Made by a program: the position numbers and the translations under genes
In this document: positions 1 through 7,717 of the stretch, one piece after another
Layout: each line of letters begins with the position of its first letter
Position numbering within the stretch: position 1 is the stretch's first letter
DNA from: Acinetobacter sp. P8-3-8
Lineage (GTDB): Bacteria > Pseudomonadota > Gammaproteobacteria > Pseudomonadales > Moraxellaceae
Assembly (NCBI RefSeq): GCF_000214135.1
Contig: NZ_AFIE01000022.1
Span: forward strand, 1-51,167
DNA length: 51,167 nucleotides
Direction of reading: 5' to 3'
Notes under the pieces: model-generated
What the model was told of the DNA's origin: nothing
Databases searched by the model: none
What the model saw: the letters and a program-made list of their open reading frames with translations, nothing else

Positions 1-147
1 GTGGATGCATTAAAGCATTGAATGTAAAGATATACTGTGCTGCATAAACAAAAAATTGCAAAAGTTAATCAAATGCAATAGGTGTTGTGACGGGGTTATC
101 ATAGAATAAGCCATTCATCGGCATGATATGAAAGATCGAGGCAAATT

Positions 148-2199
148 ATGGCGCAGTTAATCTCGCATGAGCTGCAAAATAACCACCAGCTTGCTGCACA
201 AGATTTGCTTTTGATTTCAACTGATTTGCGTCAAATTTATTTGGATCAGCTTTATTATTTTAAAAATATTAATTCGAATAATTTTTTCGAAGTGGATGAT
301 GCACAAAATAGTTTAAGCATTGCCAACCAACTTTTGCATATATCCTTAGATGAAACATTGGGTTTGGTTTTTAAGTTGAACCTTGAAAATCGGCAACTCA
401 ACGCAGATCTTTTAATTCGATTTATCACAGAAGATATCACTTTTTTTACGCATCAATATCATTCATTTCATCCAACAGATTTAAAAACCAAGACTCAGAT
501 TTTAAGGCAAACCTTTATTGAGCAAGTCTTTGAGTGGGTTGATGGTGAAAATCGGGTAGAGCAGTATTTATATAATATTCAGCCAGTTGATGCTTTGAAA
601 ATAGATCAAGTCTTGATGAAATATGGCTATTTCGAGTCACCTTATATTTCTGAATTTGCAAAATATGGTAAAGAAATTCCACTCGCTGTAGAAATAAATA
701 TTAAACATCTGCTTTTAATCAACTCAGTCTTGGGCAGTGAGTTTTTAGCAGTGGCTGAGTTGATGCCAAAATTGCAACAACTGAGTTTTAAATTACATCA
801 ATTTATACCTGCGCACTATTTACGCATCTTTAAAACTTTCTATCCAGAATCACTGCGACTGCAAGACATTATTCAACATTTTAAGAGTTATCAATTGCTG
901 TCTAAACATGCTTTAGAGCAACCGCACCTCATCGCTTATGCTAAATTGATGCAACGTGGTTATTGGCAATATCAAGATTTATTCAATAAACAGCATTTCT
1001 TAAATTCACAGGCGACATATTGGGATCAGGATTTAATTCATAAACTTCCGTTTTGTCAGAACAAACGTAGCGTGAATTGGCTATTTAAACAGGATGCTTT
1101 GGTGAATGATTGGATTGCTGAACATGCCAATCACCTCAGTACACGCATTACGATGACTGCGTTGAGTTATGTAGACACATCTAAAATTGATGCGGAAGTA
1201 ACAGTCTGTGTGCTTGAATTCTTTAAAAATATTTCAGCAAGATTGTTTCTACATGAAAGTTATACCTTTGCGTTAAAAAATCAATGGTTCAATGATCCTA
1301 AAAATCAACGTTATGATTTATATCAAAAAGATGCACAGCCTCAAAAGAATCGGAAATTCATTGCCAATTCTTATCTATATATTGAGGAATGGCTCGATTT
1401 TACTGCCTTAATGACAAAAGACGATCCGCAGTTATATAAAAAGTTGTTTACCAAGATCAATCGTGTTGTTCAGGCTTTTATGCTGTTTTTACAAAATATT
1501 GCCGATGATTTACCCAAAGCATTATTAAGTTTTATTGATCCACAAAAGCAACAACATGCTGAATTTTTTCGTTTATTGCAAAAGCATCAAATAAAAGTTG
1601 AAGATTTTAGGAAAAAATTTAAACACGTTCCTACACGTCGGATGGCTACACACAGTATTTTCGATAGTTTTGTTTTAGATTATTTAATGGATTCATTTTA
1701 TCAGCAACGTGGTATTGGTAAAAATGTGACTTGGCTCGGGCTTTATCATCAAGCTGAGCGTTGGCATGAGCAGGTTTATTTTGATGAAACCATGTCGAAA
1801 CTGAAACAACAAGTAGATATTGAAACGTGGGATCGTGTTTCGCCTATGCAGAAAATCTATTTTGAAGCATGGTGTTATGAAGAGTTAAATAGCTTAAAGC
1901 GGATTATTCAAGAGTCTACTGTATTTAAACATTGTCTAGCTTTGTCTTATACCAAAGCCATCATTGAAAAAGAATATGTGGCTTTTCACATGTCGAATAT
2001 TGACGATCCGACTCAAGAGTTTACATTGGGTTGTTATTATCAATTGGGGCAATTGTCCTTTGATCAGATTCGTTTGCCCAATAATCAAATTCCAGATGAT
2101 GTCTATATGATGCAAGCACTGCGCTTTATTCACGATGTAAATCAACATTTAAAGTGGAAGACCAGTATTCAACCCAATGAAGAGCTGGGTCATTTATAG
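148..2199 (+). CDS. Hypothetical protein, 683 aa
   Basis: I do not recognise this protein. The frame is open for 683 codons and starts with ATG about 9 nt after a GAGG ribosome binding site. The product looks soluble, rich in Leu, Gln, His and aromatic residues and probably mostly helical. I see no signal peptide, membrane segment, P-loop or metal-binding motif. It lies 140 bp upstream of a PIF1-like helicase gene on the same strand. Co-transcription is possible, but no promoter or terminator is obvious between them. Codon use and AT content resemble the neighbouring core genes, so I see no sign of recent transfer. The reading frame is secure; the function is unknown. Confidence 0.8.
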   Translation: MAQLISHELQNNHQLAAQDLLLISTDLRQIYLDQLYYFKNINSNNFFEVDDAQNSLSIANQLLHISLDETLGLVFKLNLENRQLNADLLIRFITEDITFFTHQYHSFHPTDLKTKTQILRQTFIEQVFEWVDGENRVEQYLYNIQPVDALKIDQVLMKYGYFESPYISEFAKYGKEIPLAVEINIKHLLLINSVLGSEFLAVAELMPKLQQLSFKLHQFIPAHYLRIFKTFYPESLRLQDIIQHFKSYQLLSKHALEQPHLIAYAKLMQRGYWQYQDLFNKQHFLNSQATYWDQDLIHKLPFCQNKRSVNWLFKQDALVNDWIAEHANHLSTRITMTALSYVDTSKIDAEVTVCVLEFFKNISARLFLHESYTFALKNQWFNDPKNQRYDLYQKDAQPQKNRKFIANSYLYIEEWLDFTALMTKDDPQLYKKLFTKINRVVQAFMLFLQNIADDLPKALLSFIDPQKQQHAEFFRLLQKHQIKVEDFRKKFKHVPTRRMATHSIFDSFVLDYLMDSFYQQRGIGKNVTWLGLYHQAERWHEQVYFDETMSKLKQQVDIETWDRVSPMQKIYFEAWCYEELNSLKRIIQESTVFKHCLALSYTKAIIEKEYVAFHMSNIDDPTQEFTLGCYYQLGQLSFDQIRLPNNQIPDDVYMMQALRFIHDVNQHLKWKTSIQPNEELGHL

Positions 2200-2339
2200 G
2201 AACTATTGGTATTTCACACGGTCATAAGCTGGCGTAAATATCGATGAATTATGCTCAGAACGTAGCATTCTACTTAACTTTTTGCGTAAAAATCGTTAGG
2301 CTATAGCCGTCCTATCCTGTTTAGCTAAAATAGACTGTT

Positions 2340-4055
2340 ATGAAACAAGAAACTGCACTAAAACTGATGAAAGCGGGCGAAAATGTCTTTTTGACAGGTT
2401 CCGCAGGTGCAGGTAAAACCTATACGTTGAACCAATACATCAATTATTTAAAAGCGCGTAAAGTTCCTGTTGCGATCACAGCTTCAACAGGTATTGCTGC
2501 AACGCATATGAATGGTATGACGATTCATACATGGGCAGGAATTGGCATCAAAGACACGCTTTCAGATGATGATTTGAAACGCATGAAAGAGCGTAAATAT
2601 TTAAAAGAACATTTAGAAAATGCACAAGTTTTAATTATTGATGAAATTTCAATGTTGCATGCCAAACAACTGAATTTAGTCAATCAGGTTTTAAAATACT
2701 TCAAAGAATCAGATGATGCTTTTGGCGGGATTCAAGTCATTGCCGCAGGTGATTTTTTCCAGTTGCCACCTGTAGGTAAAAACAGCGAGCAGAATCGAGA
2801 CAAGTTTTGTTTTATGTCGAATGCATGGGTCGAAGCCAAGTTTCGAGTGTGCTATTTAACAGAACAACACCGTCAGGATGATTCAGCGCTGAATGATATT
2901 TTGAATGCTATCCGTGCGCAAAATATTCAACAACAACATATTCAAGCTTTAAATGACACTCGCCATCAAGATATTGGTGATACGTTTACACGGTTATATA
3001 CCCATAATATGGACGTGGATAGCATTAATTTTCAACATCTGAATGCAATTGAAGGGACAGACCATCAGTTTGTTGCAGTGACCGATGGCAATGAAAAACT
3101 GATTGAAACCTTAAAGTCTTCAGTTCGTGCCCCAGATGAATTAACCCTTAAAAAATATGCCAAAGTGATGTTTGTAAAAAACAACTTTGATATGGGCTAT
3201 ATCAACGGTAGCCTAGGTGAAGTCATTGGTTTTGAAGAAGATGATGAAATGGGAATGTTGCCAAAAGTCAAAATGACAGATGGCACGACTTTATTGGTTG
3301 CTCCTGAAACATGGTCTGTGGACAATGAAGGTGGTAAAACCATTGCCAGTTTACAACAAGTGCCTTTGCGCCTTGCTTGGGCGATTACCATTCATAAATC
3401 TCAAGGTATGACTTTAGAGGCGGCTGAAATTAATCTCAGCCACACTTTTGAAAAAGGGCAAGGCTATGTGGCTTTGTCACGACTTAAATCAATAAATGGT
3501 CTGAGATTGTTAGGTTTTAATGAACAAGCTTTAGAATTAGACAGTTTAGCTATCAAAGCAGATCGTCGTTTTCAAGAGCTTTCCAATGAAGCCGAACAAC
3601 ATTATGCAGATGTTGATTTAACACAACAGCACAATGCATTTATTCGTCATTGTGGTGGAACATTGAATGCGACTGAAATTGAGCGCAATGAAAAGAAAAT
3701 TGCTCGGAATGCAGGTAAAACTAATTATGCCTCGGCAACTTTGGATGAAACACGTGAGTTGTTTGAAAATGGTTATGAAATCCAAGATATTGCTGTTGAA
3801 CGTGGTCTTACTCCAGCTACGATTATTAACCATCTAGCTCGATTGCATCGTGAGCAAAATTTAGATATTTCTATTGCGAATCCAGGTGAAGAAGTGGTTG
3901 AACAGATTCGCACCATTTATAAAAAGTTGAAAAAACGCCAAGATCCAAGCCATTTTAGTGATGATGGTGCAATTAAGTTACGTCCGATTGTTGAGTTGAC
4001 CAATCCTAAAATGGGTTATGACCAAGTTCGTTTGGCATTGTTATTTGTCGAATAG
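2340..4055 (+). CDS. PIF1-like superfamily 1 helicase with C-terminal helix-turn-helix
   Basis: Predicted ATP-dependent DNA helicase of the PIF1/RecD-like group, 571 aa. Walker A is GSAGAGKT at residues 20-27. Walker B with the DE pair is at about 98-102, followed by ISML. A Q-rich motif III region (AAGDFFQLPPVG) follows, and the C-terminal helicase motif AITIHKSQGMTLE lies near residue 350 with a VALSR motif just after. The last 120 residues contain a helix-turn-helix-like segment (ETRELFENGYEIQDIA..., ATIINHLARLH), as in the helix-turn-helix tails of some bacterial helicases. These motifs indicate a 5'-3' helicase acting on DNA; the biological role is not evident from context. No clear ribosome binding site precedes the ATG. 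Confidence 0.85.
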   Translation: MKQETALKLMKAGENVFLTGSAGAGKTYTLNQYINYLKARKVPVAITASTGIAATHMNGMTIHTWAGIGIKDTLSDDDLKRMKERKYLKEHLENAQVLIIDEISMLHAKQLNLVNQVLKYFKESDDAFGGIQVIAAGDFFQLPPVGKNSEQNRDKFCFMSNAWVEAKFRVCYLTEQHRQDDSALNDILNAIRAQNIQQQHIQALNDTRHQDIGDTFTRLYTHNMDVDSINFQHLNAIEGTDHQFVAVTDGNEKLIETLKSSVRAPDELTLKKYAKVMFVKNNFDMGYINGSLGEVIGFEEDDEMGMLPKVKMTDGTTLLVAPETWSVDNEGGKTIASLQQVPLRLAWAITIHKSQGMTLEAAEINLSHTFEKGQGYVALSRLKSINGLRLLGFNEQALELDSLAIKADRRFQELSNEAEQHYADVDLTQQHNAFIRHCGGTLNATEIERNEKKIARNAGKTNYASATLDETRELFENGYEIQDIAVERGLTPATIINHLARLHREQNLDISIANPGEEVVEQIRTIYKKLKKRQDPSHFSDDGAIKLRPIVELTNPKMGYDQVRLALLFVE

Positions 4056-4083
4056 TTAATGTAGAGAGATGGAAAGGGTAAAA

Positions 4084-4440
4084 TAGAATAACGTCAGTTC
4101 GGGATAAACTTTGATGTAAGTTATTGAAAAGATAGATCAGGCACAGCGGAGTCTTACCGTTTAACAGTCAAATGCAAGGATTAACCCACTTCGTCTTGCA
4201 CTTCGCTTGAAATATATTTCAATCTTGTTCAGGTTCGACCTACTTTTCTTTCGGGAAAAGTAGGCAAAACCATTTGTCAGTCGCCAACTCGACAGATACT
4301 ATCAAGTACCTAATATATCGCAAAAACAGTATATTGCAGATCTTGCGGAATATATTCCTCATGCCTCGAACAATGCGACTGACGTTTCCGCGTATCAGAT
4401 AGTTGGGAACATATTTTATCCCGAACTCAGGTTAGAATAA
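4084..4440. mobile_element. MITE-like element (341 bp) with 8-bp target duplication
   Basis: A non-coding unit (4092-4432) is bounded by 13-bp perfect inverted ends, AGTTCGGGATAAA at 4096-4108 and its complement at 4415-4427. It is flanked by the identical octamer TAGAATAA at 4084-4091 and 4433-4440, which reads as a target-site duplication. The interior is strongly structured: a 16-bp perfect palindrome (4207-4222), a 10-bp-stem hairpin (4239-4248 with 4255-4264) and a 9-bp inverted pair (4276-4284 with 4375-4383). No open frame is present. This fits a non-autonomous miniature inverted-repeat element; the mobilising transposase is not in the window. It fills most of the gap between the helicase gene and the 63-aa gene. 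Confidence 0.7.
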
Positions 4441-4574
4441 ATCTTGTGCTTGAATAGGTGCTTTAAGTTTTAAATAGTGTGATTTAAGTAACATTAAACC
4501 CATATAGGTTGATGAAATTGTACTTTTAAGTTAAGCTATACTCATATTGTGGTAGCTCTAAAGGGGTAACAGAT

Positions 4575-4766
4575 ATGATTATTTATGATGGCGAACAAGT
4601 GTTCCCAGAACGTGCTAGCAGTTTTAAAGCTTTTTTAAAAAAATACCTGACAGAGCAAGATGGTGAATATTTATTAGAAGAAAAAACATTTATTTATGAC
4701 AGCGAGAATGATGAATTCCTAGAACATGATATACAAGAATTTTATGCGCTGTGGCTTGTTGCTTAA
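4575..4766 (+). CDS. Small conserved-type hypothetical protein, 63 aa
   Basis: Short acidic protein of 63 residues with no signal peptide or transmembrane segment. I do not recognise a domain. A good ribosome binding site (AAGGGG) lies about 9 nt before the ATG, and the gene is followed 22 bp later by a strong rho-independent terminator. That arrangement supports a real single-gene transcript rather than a chance frame. The terminator is part of the first 92-bp direct repeat, so before the downstream insertion this gene probably stood next to the tautomerase-like gene now at 6296. Function unknown. Confidence 0.65.
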   Translation: MIIYDGEQVFPERASSFKAFLKKYLTEQDGEYLLEEKTFIYDSENDEFLEHDIQEFYALWLVA

Positions 4767-4788
4767 CGTGGCTAGTCCTAAATGTATC

Positions 4789-4811
4789 AAACCACCTTCG
4801 GGTGGTTTTTT
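4789..4811 (+). terminator. Rho-independent terminator after the 63-aa gene
   Basis: Eight-base stem AAACCACC/GGTGGTTT with a TTCG tetraloop, followed by a run of T. It ends the transcript of the 63-aa gene and lies within the left 92-bp repeat. Confidence 0.9.
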
Positions 4812-4854
4812 AATAGCTAAAAGTACAGGCTAGACATTTTTCTTTATGGAGAGC

Positions 4855-4863
4855 TGTTATAAT
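4855..4863 (+). promoter_or_regulatory. Extended -10 promoter upstream of the RelA/SpoT-domain gene
   Basis: TGTTATAAT matches the extended -10 consensus TGnTATAAT exactly. The nearest -35-like hexamer, TAGACA at 4831-4836, is 21 bp away, too far for a standard pair, so the extended -10 element probably dominates. Transcripts would have a leader of about 230 nt before the RelA/SpoT-domain gene. An identical copy sits in front of the gene at 6296. Confidence 0.6.
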
Positions 4864-4946
4864 TTTTGACAATTCATTGTTTATTAAGATAATATTTTTG
4901 AAGTAGAAGTAATTTATTGATTTTGTGTGTTGGTTTTAGCATTTTC

Positions 4947-4978
4947 AAAGGTAAAACAGCACCTTTATGCCTAAAGGT
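4947..4978 (+). promoter_or_regulatory. Alternative short hairpins in the RelA/SpoT-domain leader
   Basis: ACCTTT at 4961-4966 can pair with AAAGGT either upstream (4947-4952) or downstream (4973-4978), giving two mutually exclusive 6-bp stems in the leader. The rest of the leader (4879-5106) is AT-rich, with no open frame that looks like an antitoxin. The stems are short and may be chance. Confidence 0.25.
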
Positions 4979-5106
4979 TATGGAAAATAAATAGTTTACA
5001 TTTTAAGAAGTTAAAATTTATCTTAAATAACATAAATATAAGAGAAAATAGAATTGCCATTTTAAAAATTATGATAATATAAATGTAATAAAAAATGGTG
5101 GTCATC

Positions 5107-6177
5107 ATGAGTAGTGTTGATAAATTTGCTGTTCCAGGAACAAATGTACTTAGAAGAGCTGGTCAAGCTCTAATAAATCCAGATGCGACTACTGAGGAGA
5201 AGCGATCAGCTTATGATGTTTTAAATAATTGGCGCTCATTACACTCCTATCCAATTGATGCATTCCAAAAAATGCTAAGAAGGAAATGTGGACAATTGAG
5301 GTTTAGGGACTTCACTGTTGCACAACGCTTAAAGCGTATGCCGTCTATTATTTCTAAATTAGAGCGCAATCCTTCAATGAATTTAGCTCGAATGCAGGAT
5401 ATTGGTGGATTACGTGTAATTTTACCAACTATTCATGATGTGTATAAGCTTCATGGTGATTTGCTCACACATAATAACCGCTTTAACCATGAAGCTAAAT
5501 TACCTTTTCATGACTACATAAATTCGCCAAAAAAAGATGGTTATAGAAGTCTTCATCAAGTCTTTACATATAAAAGTCGAGATCATTCTGAACTTGATGG
5601 ACTTAACATAGAACTTCAAATTCGTACGAATTTGCAGCACTCATGGGCGACAGCAGTAGAAACGCTTGGTGTTCTCGAAAATGCTTCGATTAAATCAGGT
5701 TTTGGATCTGATGATCACAAACTCTTCTTTAAGCTCAGTAGTGCATTATTTTCTATTAAAGAGCAAACTCCTGTATTGGATGAATTTCGTGATGTTGAGA
5801 CAATAGATATAGCGAAACAAGCAAAAGAAATTGAGGATAGACTTCAAATTTTTAATAAGCTTAAGAGTATAGCAGTTACAGCTAAACACATTGAAAGTTC
5901 CTCAAGTAGTAAATATGCCTATCATATCCTTATTCTCAAGAAGGAAGATGAGACGTGGAAAGTTGATGTTTTACCTTTTTCTAAGACTCAAGAGGGACTG
6001 GCAAAGAAATTCTACGCGACAATGGAAGTTGATACGAGAGATAATCAGGAGATCGACATCGTATTGGTTTCAGTGGGTGATTTGAAAGCGATTAAAAAGG
6101 CATACCCAAATTACTTTTTAGATACCAATCAATTTATTAAGGAAATGCAATCGGCTTTCGTGAAATATATTGATTAG
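5107..6177 (+). CDS. RelA/SpoT-domain protein (probable small alarmone synthetase)
   Basis: Predicted nucleotide pyrophosphokinase of the RelA/SpoT synthetase family, giving (p)ppGpp or a related alarmone. The longest frame starts at 5095 (360 aa). I prefer the ATG at 5107 (356 aa) because GGTGG lies just upstream. Counted from 5095, the motifs are DIGGLR at 102-107, DYINSPKKDGYRSLH at 140-154 and ELQIRT at 173-178, all synthetase-type and apparently intact. No HD hydrolase domain and no TGS or ACT domain is present. The C-terminal 130 residues are unrecognised and may be a regulatory or antitoxin-like domain. The gene is alone between two 92-bp direct repeats, which suggests acquisition as cargo. 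Single-domain toxic synthetases are known in anti-phage systems; that role here is inference. Confidence 0.85.
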   Translation: MSSVDKFAVPGTNVLRRAGQALINPDATTEEKRSAYDVLNNWRSLHSYPIDAFQKMLRRKCGQLRFRDFTVAQRLKRMPSIISKLERNPSMNLARMQDIGGLRVILPTIHDVYKLHGDLLTHNNRFNHEAKLPFHDYINSPKKDGYRSLHQVFTYKSRDHSELDGLNIELQIRTNLQHSWATAVETLGVLENASIKSGFGSDDHKLFFKLSSALFSIKEQTPVLDEFRDVETIDIAKQAKEIEDRLQIFNKLKSIAVTAKHIESSSSSKYAYHILILKKEDETWKVDVLPFSKTQEGLAKKFYATMEVDTRDNQEIDIVLVSVGDLKAIKKAYPNYFLDTNQFIKEMQSAFVKYID

Positions 6178-6184
6178 TAATTTC

Positions 6185-6207
6185 AAACCACCTTCGGGTG
6201 GTTTTTT
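6185..6207 (+). terminator. Rho-independent terminator after the RelA/SpoT-domain gene
   Basis: AAACCACC/GGTGGTTT stem with TTCG loop and T-run, identical to the terminator at 4789. It lies at the start of the right 92-bp repeat. Confidence 0.9.
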
Positions 6208-6250
6208 AATAGCTAAAAGTACAGTCTAGACATTTTTCTTTATGGAGAGC

Positions 6251-6259
6251 TGTTATAAT
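6251..6259 (+). promoter_or_regulatory. Extended -10 promoter for the tautomerase-like gene
   Basis: Perfect TGnTATAAT element whose predicted start point is about 30 nt before the ATG at 6296. It is inside the right 92-bp repeat. Probably the original promoter of the downstream gene. Confidence 0.65.
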
Positions 6260-6295
6260 TTTTGACAATTCATTACTTATAAAGTTGTTCAGCAC

Positions 6296-6679
6296 ATGCC
6301 ACAAATGTTCATTGATTATTCAGACAATATTCAGAATTTAGATAAAAAGAAGCTTATGTTAGGTTTAAATCATGCTTTGTTTGATACAGGCTTGGTTGGA
6401 CATGAGCATGATATTAAGTCACGTGTGCAAGAAGTTTCTGATTTTTTGATCGGCTTTGGTAATGAAAATGGCGTAGTGAATAATCAAGCCTTTATCTTTG
6501 TACGTTTACAAGGTCTGAGTGGGCGCACTGAACAACAAAAAGATTTAATGACTGAAAATTTATCGCAGTTTCTGCAATCTTTTCAGGATTATTCAGCAAA
6601 AGGTTTAGAAATTCAGCTTTGTGTTGAGTTCGCTGAAATGCCGAGAGAGATTTATAAGAAAGTTTTGGTTCAGAAATGA
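6296..6679 (+). CDS. 5-carboxymethyl-2-hydroxymuconate isomerase-like tautomerase
   Basis: Member of the tautomerase superfamily, closest in pattern to 5-carboxymethyl-2-hydroxymuconate delta-isomerase (CHMI), 127 aa, the usual size. The N-terminus MPQMFIDYSDNI carries Pro2, which becomes the catalytic N-terminal proline after Met removal. Family members interconvert keto and enol forms in homoprotocatechuate breakdown, but no hpa genes are nearby, so the substrate here is unknown. The gene stands alone with its own promoter in the right 92-bp repeat and its own terminator. Chromosomal orphans of this family are common; a housekeeping tautomerase role is as likely as aromatic catabolism. Confidence 0.75.
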   Translation: MPQMFIDYSDNIQNLDKKKLMLGLNHALFDTGLVGHEHDIKSRVQEVSDFLIGFGNENGVVNNQAFIFVRLQGLSGRTEQQKDLMTENLSQFLQSFQDYSAKGLEIQLCVEFAEMPREIYKKVLVQK

Positions 6680-6703
6680 TTCAATAATGACTGAATCCTG
6701 AAG

Positions 6704-6746
6704 CAGGTTGCTTATTCACGAAATAAACAACCTGTTTGAGTTTTTG
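6704..6746 (+). terminator. Terminator after the tautomerase-like gene
   Basis: A 13-base stem with one mismatch (6704-6716 with 6722-6734) and a 5-nt loop, followed by a T-rich stretch. Confidence 0.7.
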
Positions 6747-6841
6747 TAAATTTACAACCTAGATTTTTATTTAAGTCAAACTGATTTAGATCAATCAATA
6801 AAAACATTCAAATATAAGTGATTGAAAGTTATTCATAAAAA

Positions 6842-7708
6842 CTACAAGCTTAAAACTTCAATATCCGCATATTCCAATAACTTGTCAGCAGTCATTGTAT
6901 AAATTTCATCTAAGAAAGCCACATTAAAGTGACCAACACTTTGTGATTTCTCGAAAGCTAATTTTCCAGCAATTGCAAAGTGAATATGCGCAGAAATCGC
7001 TGCAATTGTTGGTGTAGCTACAGCGCTATATGCTGCAATTAATGCACCAAGCGCACAACCTGTCGCCGTGACTTTGGGTTGTAAAAAGCTTCCACCATTG
7101 ATCTGAATGATTGCATTCATTTCCTTAGAAAGTAGAAAGTCAGATTCACCTGAAATGGCAACACATTCGCAATGTGCCAAAAGGGGTAAAGCTTGTAAAT
7201 AAACTTGATTGCTCGACACGGTGCTGTCTACACCTTTGGACTCAACTTGATTACCTGCCAAGGCACTGATTTCAGAAGCATTGCCACGAATGATAGTCGG
7301 ATTGAGTAATACCAATTGATCCACCATTTCGCTACGCCATTTTAAAATTGGGCCGTAACCAACAGGGTCGAGTACCCATGGTGTACCTTTTTCAGTCACT
7401 GTTTGTGCTGCAATTTGCATTGCCTGCATTTGTTCTGTAGTCGGTGTTCCTAAATTGATACTGAGCGCCGCTGCAATTGAAGCAAAACTTTCAGCTTCAA
7501 ATGGATTATCAATCATTGCAGGAGATGCACCCGCAGCAAGGAGTATATTGGCTGTATAGTTCGCTGCGACACTATTGGTAATACAATGAACTAAAGGTTG
7601 TTTGGTTTGTAACTCTATCCACGCTGCAACGACTTTGTCTAAAATCACATCCGTATGGATATGCAGTTGATCCCGTTGAGAATTCGAAATATTTTCAGGA
7701 TGATTCAT
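6842..7708 (-). CDS. thiM: Hydroxyethylthiazole kinase
   Basis: Phosphorylates 4-methyl-5-(2-hydroxyethyl)thiazole in thiamine salvage. It is 288 aa with a roughly 25-residue N-terminal extension relative to the core fold. Family signatures are visible: PLVHCITNSVAANYTAN, then AGASPAMIDNPFEAE, and near the C-terminus VTATGCALGA, in which Cys218 sits at the conserved catalytic loop. It lies 9 bp downstream of the zinc-ribbon gene on the same strand, so the two are probably co-transcribed. No thiE or thiD is adjacent. I found no TPP riboswitch-like sequence upstream of the pair, so control by thiamine is not apparent here. Confidence 0.93.
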   Translation of the reverse strand: MNHPENISNSQRDQLHIHTDVILDKVVAAWIELQTKQPLVHCITNSVAANYTANILLAAGASPAMIDNPFEAESFASIAAALSINLGTPTTEQMQAMQIAAQTVTEKGTPWVLDPVGYGPILKWRSEMVDQLVLLNPTIIRGNASEISALAGNQVESKGVDSTVSSNQVYLQALPLLAHCECVAISGESDFLLSKEMNAIIQINGGSFLQPKVTATGCALGALIAAYSAVATPTIAAISAHIHFAIAGKLAFEKSQSVGHFNVAFLDEIYTMTADKLLEYADIEVLSL

Positions 7709-7717
7709 AGAAAGTCC

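Larger units (their letters stand above)
4787..4878. repeat. 92-bp direct repeat, left copy (terminator plus promoter)
   Basis: This segment is repeated in the same orientation at 6183-6274 with one mismatch, in the ACAGGCTAG/ACAGTCTAG stretch. It contains a TTCG-loop terminator and, about 50 bp later, the extended -10 sequence TGTTATAAT. The two copies bracket the RelA/SpoT-domain gene. The sequence after the 92 bp is only weakly similar between the copies. Confidence 0.95.
6183..6274. repeat. 92-bp direct repeat, right copy (terminator plus promoter)
   Basis: Second copy of the 92-bp repeat, beginning 6 bp after the RelA/SpoT-domain stop codon. It supplies a terminator for that gene and a promoter for the tautomerase-like gene, mirroring the left copy at 4787-4878. 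Confidence 0.95.

Noticed and set aside
5891-6085. 64-residue frame inside the RelA/SpoT-domain gene, as a candidate overlapping antitoxin
   Set aside because: It overlaps fully in another frame, has no ribosome binding site and its composition fits an out-of-frame shadow.
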